From Acanthosepion pharaonis (lineage: Eukaryota > Mollusca > Cephalopoda > Sepiida > Sepiidae), in assembly GCA_903632075.3 (NCBI GenBank), contig CAHIKZ030003468.1:26813-90812 (forward strand): a stretch of 64,000 nucleotides of DNA. The letters run 5' to 3'. Under the pieces are notes generated by a model. It saw nothing but the letters and a program-made list of their open reading frames with translations, was not told the origin of the DNA and did not search any database. Every line of letters starts with the position of its first letter. Positions within the stretch are counted from its first letter, which is position 1. Position numbers and translations under genes: made by a program. Shown here in pieces: positions 60,481 through 64,000 of this stretch.

Positions 60481-60659
60481 GCGTGGAACCACATTTTTAA
60501 TAAAAAAAATATTCCAGCTATCCATTTTTTTTTTTGACCAACGATACATAAAAAGAAATTAGCACCTGTTAATACCACAGAAAAAAAAAAAAATTGAAGA
60601 AAAAAAATTTGCAAGAAATAGATTTGTTGTAGAAAAAAATAGATTTTTGAAAAAAAATG

Positions 60660-60800
60660 TTACCAGCAATAAAAATCTTGTCGGCATTAAATAACCCATT
60701 GAGGTTGATATGTTGCAAACCAAACCAAACCAATCCTTGTATCCTGGGTATGATAATAAACTACAACAAGGCATCTGATTGCGAGGTTTTGAAGATTGTA
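60660..60800 (-). repeat. 111-bp family core plus CCTGGGTATG unit
   Basis: GTCGGCATTAAATAACCCAT, TGAGGTTGATATGTTGC and CAAACCAAACCAAACCAATC are the reverse complement of the 23637-24045 unit. ATCCTGGGTATGATAATAAA follows, again linking the two repeats. Confidence 0.75.
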
Positions 60801-60852
60801 GAACCAACACCTATTTGCTACTGTTCCCACCTTTTTGTGGATATCAATGCTG

Positions 60853-60858
<6 letters not shown>

Positions 60859-60889
<31 letters not shown>
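60859..60889. repeat. (TA)n microsatellite
   Basis: Perfect TA tract. Confidence 0.95.
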
Positions 60890-60891
<2 letters not shown>

Positions 60892-61379
60892 TATGCTTAT
60901 ATTATAATAGCCATCATCTAGCTAATGTGCAGTTTCAACTCTCCTGTAATGTGGTGAAAATGAGACAGGCCATGAAAGACATCAAGGACCACAAAATCTA
61001 GAACTTTTCAAGGGTGCAGCAGAAATACCTCCCATACATGATGGATTGAAAATGAAATCAATCCATTTGAGAAAACACTATTTGGAGAGTTATTATTACT
61101 TATATTTTTTGTTTGTTTTAGATAGGAAAATGATCGTTTTCAGATCAATAACTGATTAGCCAGAAATGCTTTGATTGGAAATCAATTATTTTATTTCAAG
61201 TCAGAGATGAATTATTCAAGTGAAAGCACTTTAATGATTGCTAAAATATAAAATCAAATCATTGAGAATGTATTTTTCTGGATTTAAGAATATTTAGTGC
61301 TTCTTATTTCACTTCTTCCACAGATTACTATTATTAGAAATGCTTTATAAAAGATTTTATGATTACAAACACAGAAAAT
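60890..61379. other. No firm feature; short protein-like frame
   Basis: The plus strand reads LANVQFQLSCNVVKMRQAMK, DIKDHKI-stop and then SRVQQKYLPYMMD-stop (60917-61047). The composition is protein-like, but there is no recognised domain and no splice-site evidence that convinces me. Confidence 0.3.
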
Positions 61380-61610
61380 GATTTTAATATTAGGAATGAA
61401 TTGAAAATTATTTTTACTATCAGAAGTGCATTGGAAAGGATTTTACTATTAGGAATGCATTGAAAATTATTATATTAGGAATTAATTTGAAATGATTTTA
61501 CTATTAAGAATGCAGTGGAAATTATTTTTACTATCAAAAGTGCATTGGGAAGAATTTTACTATTAGGAATGCATTGAAAATTATTTTACTTTACAATATT
61601 AGATTGCTGG
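61380..61610. repeat. 28-30-bp tandem repeat in about eight degenerate units
   Basis: Units of TTTTACTATTAGGAATGCAT TGAAAATTA and TTTTACTATCAGAAGTGCAT TGGAAAGGA alternate. A two-unit reverse copy is at 62343-62392 (AATGCATTGCTAATAGTAAA, AATGCACTTTTGATAGTAA). Confidence 0.9.
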
Positions 61611-61649
61611 CAAGATCTCATCAATTTGCAGTTGAGCTAGCTAGCTTGA

Positions 61650-61915
61650 TCTAGCTGTCACTTCTGTGCTAACAGATTCTTTTCTCACACTTCTCACTTG
61701 TGGAACTCCCTTCTGGCTCCTTGCTTTACAGCAAGCTTTAATCTACAAGAATTTAAATGCAATGTCAAATACTATCTACTATTCTCCCAATGGCTCTTTT
61801 CTCTTTCTACTCATTACTAATGTTTCTGTTCTTTAATTCCTTCATACCTTGTAACTCTTTGTGTATTAGTGGCTTTACTGCCTTGCTTGGGGTGATAGTG
61901 ATTAAAAAAATACAT
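61650..61915 (+). pseudogene. LINE 3' end: ORF2 C-terminus, 3' UTR and poly(A) (jockey-like)
   Basis: The plus strand reads HTSHLWNSLLAPCFTASFNL then QEFKCNVKYYL, the 'RTSRLWNSLP.SCFP..YNLQ.FK..V..YL' C-terminus. The 3' UTR has GTATTAGTGGCTTTACTGCC, TTGCTTGGGGTGATAGTGAT and ends in AAAAAAA (61902-61908). The 134-bp satellite units match this 3' UTR end. It is the best reference copy of the family in the window. Confidence 0.8.
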
Positions 61916-62059
61916 ACAGATTTTTGATGTAGCTTCATTTAAAAATACATTTTTTTATAGTCACTCCAAACTTTTATTTACTATTTAAATTACTTTTTCT
62001 TTTCTCAAAAGAAGTAGATAGCTTTGCCTAATGTCTGGTTCACACACTTCCCCAGTTTT

Positions 62060-62335
62060 TTTAACAGGAGTAGAGGTTTATCCCTTGTTTCCTCTTTAGG
62101 ATTAGGTTTCTGGTTCCTTCTAAAGTCTTTTTCATTCTCTTTTTCTCCCAGTAACCCCCTTGCATCTTAGTGGCATTATCACCTTGCTTGGGGTGAATAG
62201 AGGAGTAGAGGTTTATCCCTTGTTTCCTGTTTAGGATTGGGTTTCTGGTCCTGACTAAAGCTTTTTCTTTATGTAACCCTCTAACCTGAGTGGCTCTTTG
62301 GCCATGTACATGGCGAATATTGTAAAAAAAACAAA
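62060..62335 (+). repeat. 134-bp LINE-tail repeat, LINE-sense orientation, about two units
   Basis: GAGTAGAGGTTTATCCCTTG, TTTCCTCTTTAGGATTAGGT, TTCTGGTTCCTTCTAAAGTC, CTTGCATCTTAGTGGCATTA and TCACCTTGCTTGGGGTGAAT. It lies 150 bp downstream of a LINE 3' end in the same orientation. The 112-codon minus frame (62061-62399) is an artefact of the repeat. Confidence 0.9.
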
Positions 62336-62429
62336 AACAATCACAATGCATTGCTAATAGTAAAATCCTTCCCAATGCACTTTTGATAGTAACATACATA
62401 ATGAAGGGGCCTCTTAAGACCTAAATCTT

Positions 62430-62785
62430 GATAATGCCACTAAGATGCAAGAGGATGCTGGGAGTGAAAGAAAATGAAAAGGACTTTAGAAGGAACCAGA
62501 AACCCAATCCTAAACAGGAAACAAGGGATAAACCTCTATTCCTCTATTCACCCCAAGCAAGGTGATAATGCCACTAAGATGCAAGAGGCTGCTGGGAGTG
62601 AAAGAGAATGAAAAAGACTTTAGAAGGAACCAGAAATCCAATCTTAAACAGGAAACAAGGGATAAACCTCTACTCCTCTATTCACTCCAATCAAGGTGAT
62701 AATGCCACTAAGATGCAAGTGGCTACTGGAAGTGAAAGAGAATGAAAAAGACTTTAGAAGGAACCAGAAATCCAATCCTACCCAC
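62430..62785 (-). repeat. 134-bp LINE-tail repeat, inverted block, about 2.7 units
   Basis: AAGATGCAAG starts at 62442, 62576 and 62710, exactly 134 bp apart. The block is inverted relative to 62060-62335, with 28-30-bp repeat fragments between them. Units here are nearly identical, so this block is young. Confidence 0.95.
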
Positions 62786-63412
62786 GATAAATATTGAAAT
62801 CTGTTTTATAATATAAAGCACGATTTAATATTGTATAAAAACTTTCTTAATTTCAATGTGGACTTTTTACAAGGGCAGCAAAATTTTTTTTCAGCGACAA
62901 CAAAACTTCCCGTCCAACAACCATAAATCTAAAGCCAATTTTATTGAGTGTATAAACAATTTGCTTTTTTTTTTTTTTTCAAGACCGTAAATGCTTGATG
63001 CTTGATAAACAAACTATGAGAATGTTCAAGAATTTGAGATCAATATCCTGTGATTATTTCCGCTGTTGCTGGAATCATACATTATTTCTGCCCAATTGTT
63101 TTGCTTTTTTGTCCGTTATTTAAATCATCACCATTTGAGACGTTTGTGTTAATATAATGATTGACATTACTTGAAAGAACGGTTTGTCAGACATGATTAA
63201 TGTTGAACCCGGGTCAACTCCTATTATCGAAATGTATAAATAACTCGACTATTTCTTGTTCCTAAGATTCATTCAAACTCAGCTACAATCGGAATTGGTT
63301 CAATTATCTCATAAATCAAGCAGAAACGTGAAAACTGAAGTCATTCAATTGATTATCACAAAGCAAAAATTATAAATAAACTGCAAACATTAATTTTGGC
63401 TTTGTAAAGAAA
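62786..63412. other. No recognised feature
   Basis: Mixed AT-rich sequence with a T-run at 62966-62979. Nothing supported. Confidence 0.4.
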
Positions 63413-63489
63413 CACACACATATTTTTCATTAATCAAGAAATTAACATATACATATATGTTAATTTCTTGATTAATGATAAATATGTGT
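63413..63489. repeat. Near-perfect palindrome, 36-37-bp arms
   Basis: ATTAATCAAGAAATTAACAT (from 63429) is mirrored by ATGTTAATTTCTTGATTAAT (to 63477), and the outer flanks ACACATATTT and AAATATGTGT also pair. The loop is only a few bases. Confidence 0.92.
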
Positions 63490-63734
63490 CTCCATTAGGA
63501 CACATTTAAACACATATAGAAACCTACCAAACTCTCCCCACAACATACTAGTAGAAAATAAAAGTATAATGCCTCATCCACATGTAAGAAAAGACTAAAA
63601 TTAAAGGAAGTACTAATAATAAAAAAGCAAAAGGCAACACTCAATGACATTAACTATGAACATGGCCACAATGTGCTGACCATGTTTGGAAAATAAAACA
63701 TTCCTATAGCTTCAGATACAGACATGAAAATGCT

Positions 63735-63812
63735 TCACAATATACATACATACACATATGCACATACGCACACACTCACATTTTATATATACATATATAT
63801 ATATATATATAA
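63735..63812. repeat. (CA)n/(TA)n microsatellite cluster
   Basis: ATACATACATACACATATGC, ACACACTCACA and a TA tract (63786-63812). Confidence 0.9.
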
Positions 63813-64000
63813 TTGAGACATGTGTTATTGAAGATTATGGAACTTTTTTGTTGTATGGAACCTTTCAATTATAAGAGCACACTGTATCACTAGTAACAGA
63901 CTCAAATCCTCTGAAAAAGAAATTCTAATCAACAATTCCAGAATCATTGACAAAAATAAATGCAAACAAAGCTTATAAATTCTAGAAGCTATCACAATTA
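63813..64000. other. Window end, no feature
   Basis: Ordinary AT-rich sequence to the window edge. Confidence 0.4.

Overview
This window looks like intergenic or intronic DNA from a repeat-rich, AT-rich animal genome. A coleoid cephalopod of the octopus type is my best guess (about 0.6). The guess rests on the mix of tRNA-derived SINEs, two LINE families whose 3' ends are scattered everywhere, frequent (TA)n tracts, and a dispersed repeat carrying a 'CTGAAGAAGGC...GCCGAAAC'-type motif. I see no bacterial gene organisation, no operon, no CRISPR array and no intact host gene. The only host-like coding candidate is a possible 3'-terminal exon at 37839-37996 (+).

Layout. 0-10 kb: a 134-bp array derived from a LINE 3' end, two 5S-rRNA-derived elements, a copy of the dispersed hammerhead-like repeat, a 2.4-kb array of an 85-bp satellite, and a 139-bp array. 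10-20 kb: a 43-bp pyrimidine array, LINE 3' fragments, a composite 5S+tRNA SINE, an 89-bp array split by an unrecognised coding relic, a Ty1/copia reverse transcriptase relic, and a 63-bp array. 20-30 kb: a TA-flanked MITE, a LINE 3' end with poly(A), nested SINE bodies, further 5S/tRNA composites, LINE-tail satellites, a LINE reverse transcriptase relic, and a tandem tetramer of a tRNA-like unit. 30-40 kb: 36-bp and 27-bp arrays, a hAT element with a perfect 8-bp target duplication, a three-copy 240-bp repeat, the exon candidate, and a foldback element. 40-50 kb: hAT transposase tails, a mariner-type MITE, a 140-bp SINE monomer with a 16-bp target duplication, a palindrome with arms of about 750 bp, and relics of a PHD-like finger and a Tc1-like transposase. 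50-64 kb: a non-autonomous Helitron (49503-50251), an internally deleted mariner, a 2-kb purine-strand tract, LINE 3' ends and an inverted pair of 134-bp arrays.

How the parts relate. The window is a layered set of mobile elements and satellites. LINE 3' ends appear to have seded at least two tandem arrays (134 bp, and the 'RKLWRAMIA' array), because the array units match the LINE 3' end. The SINEs use two kinds of pol III head, 5S rRNA and tRNA, and at three loci these are fused in the same order (5S then tRNA). Every autonomous element seen here is broken. Coordinates of repeats are by eye and may be off by tens of bases; sharply defined ends (hAT, Helitron, MITEs, mariner, SINE monomer) are accurate to a few bases.
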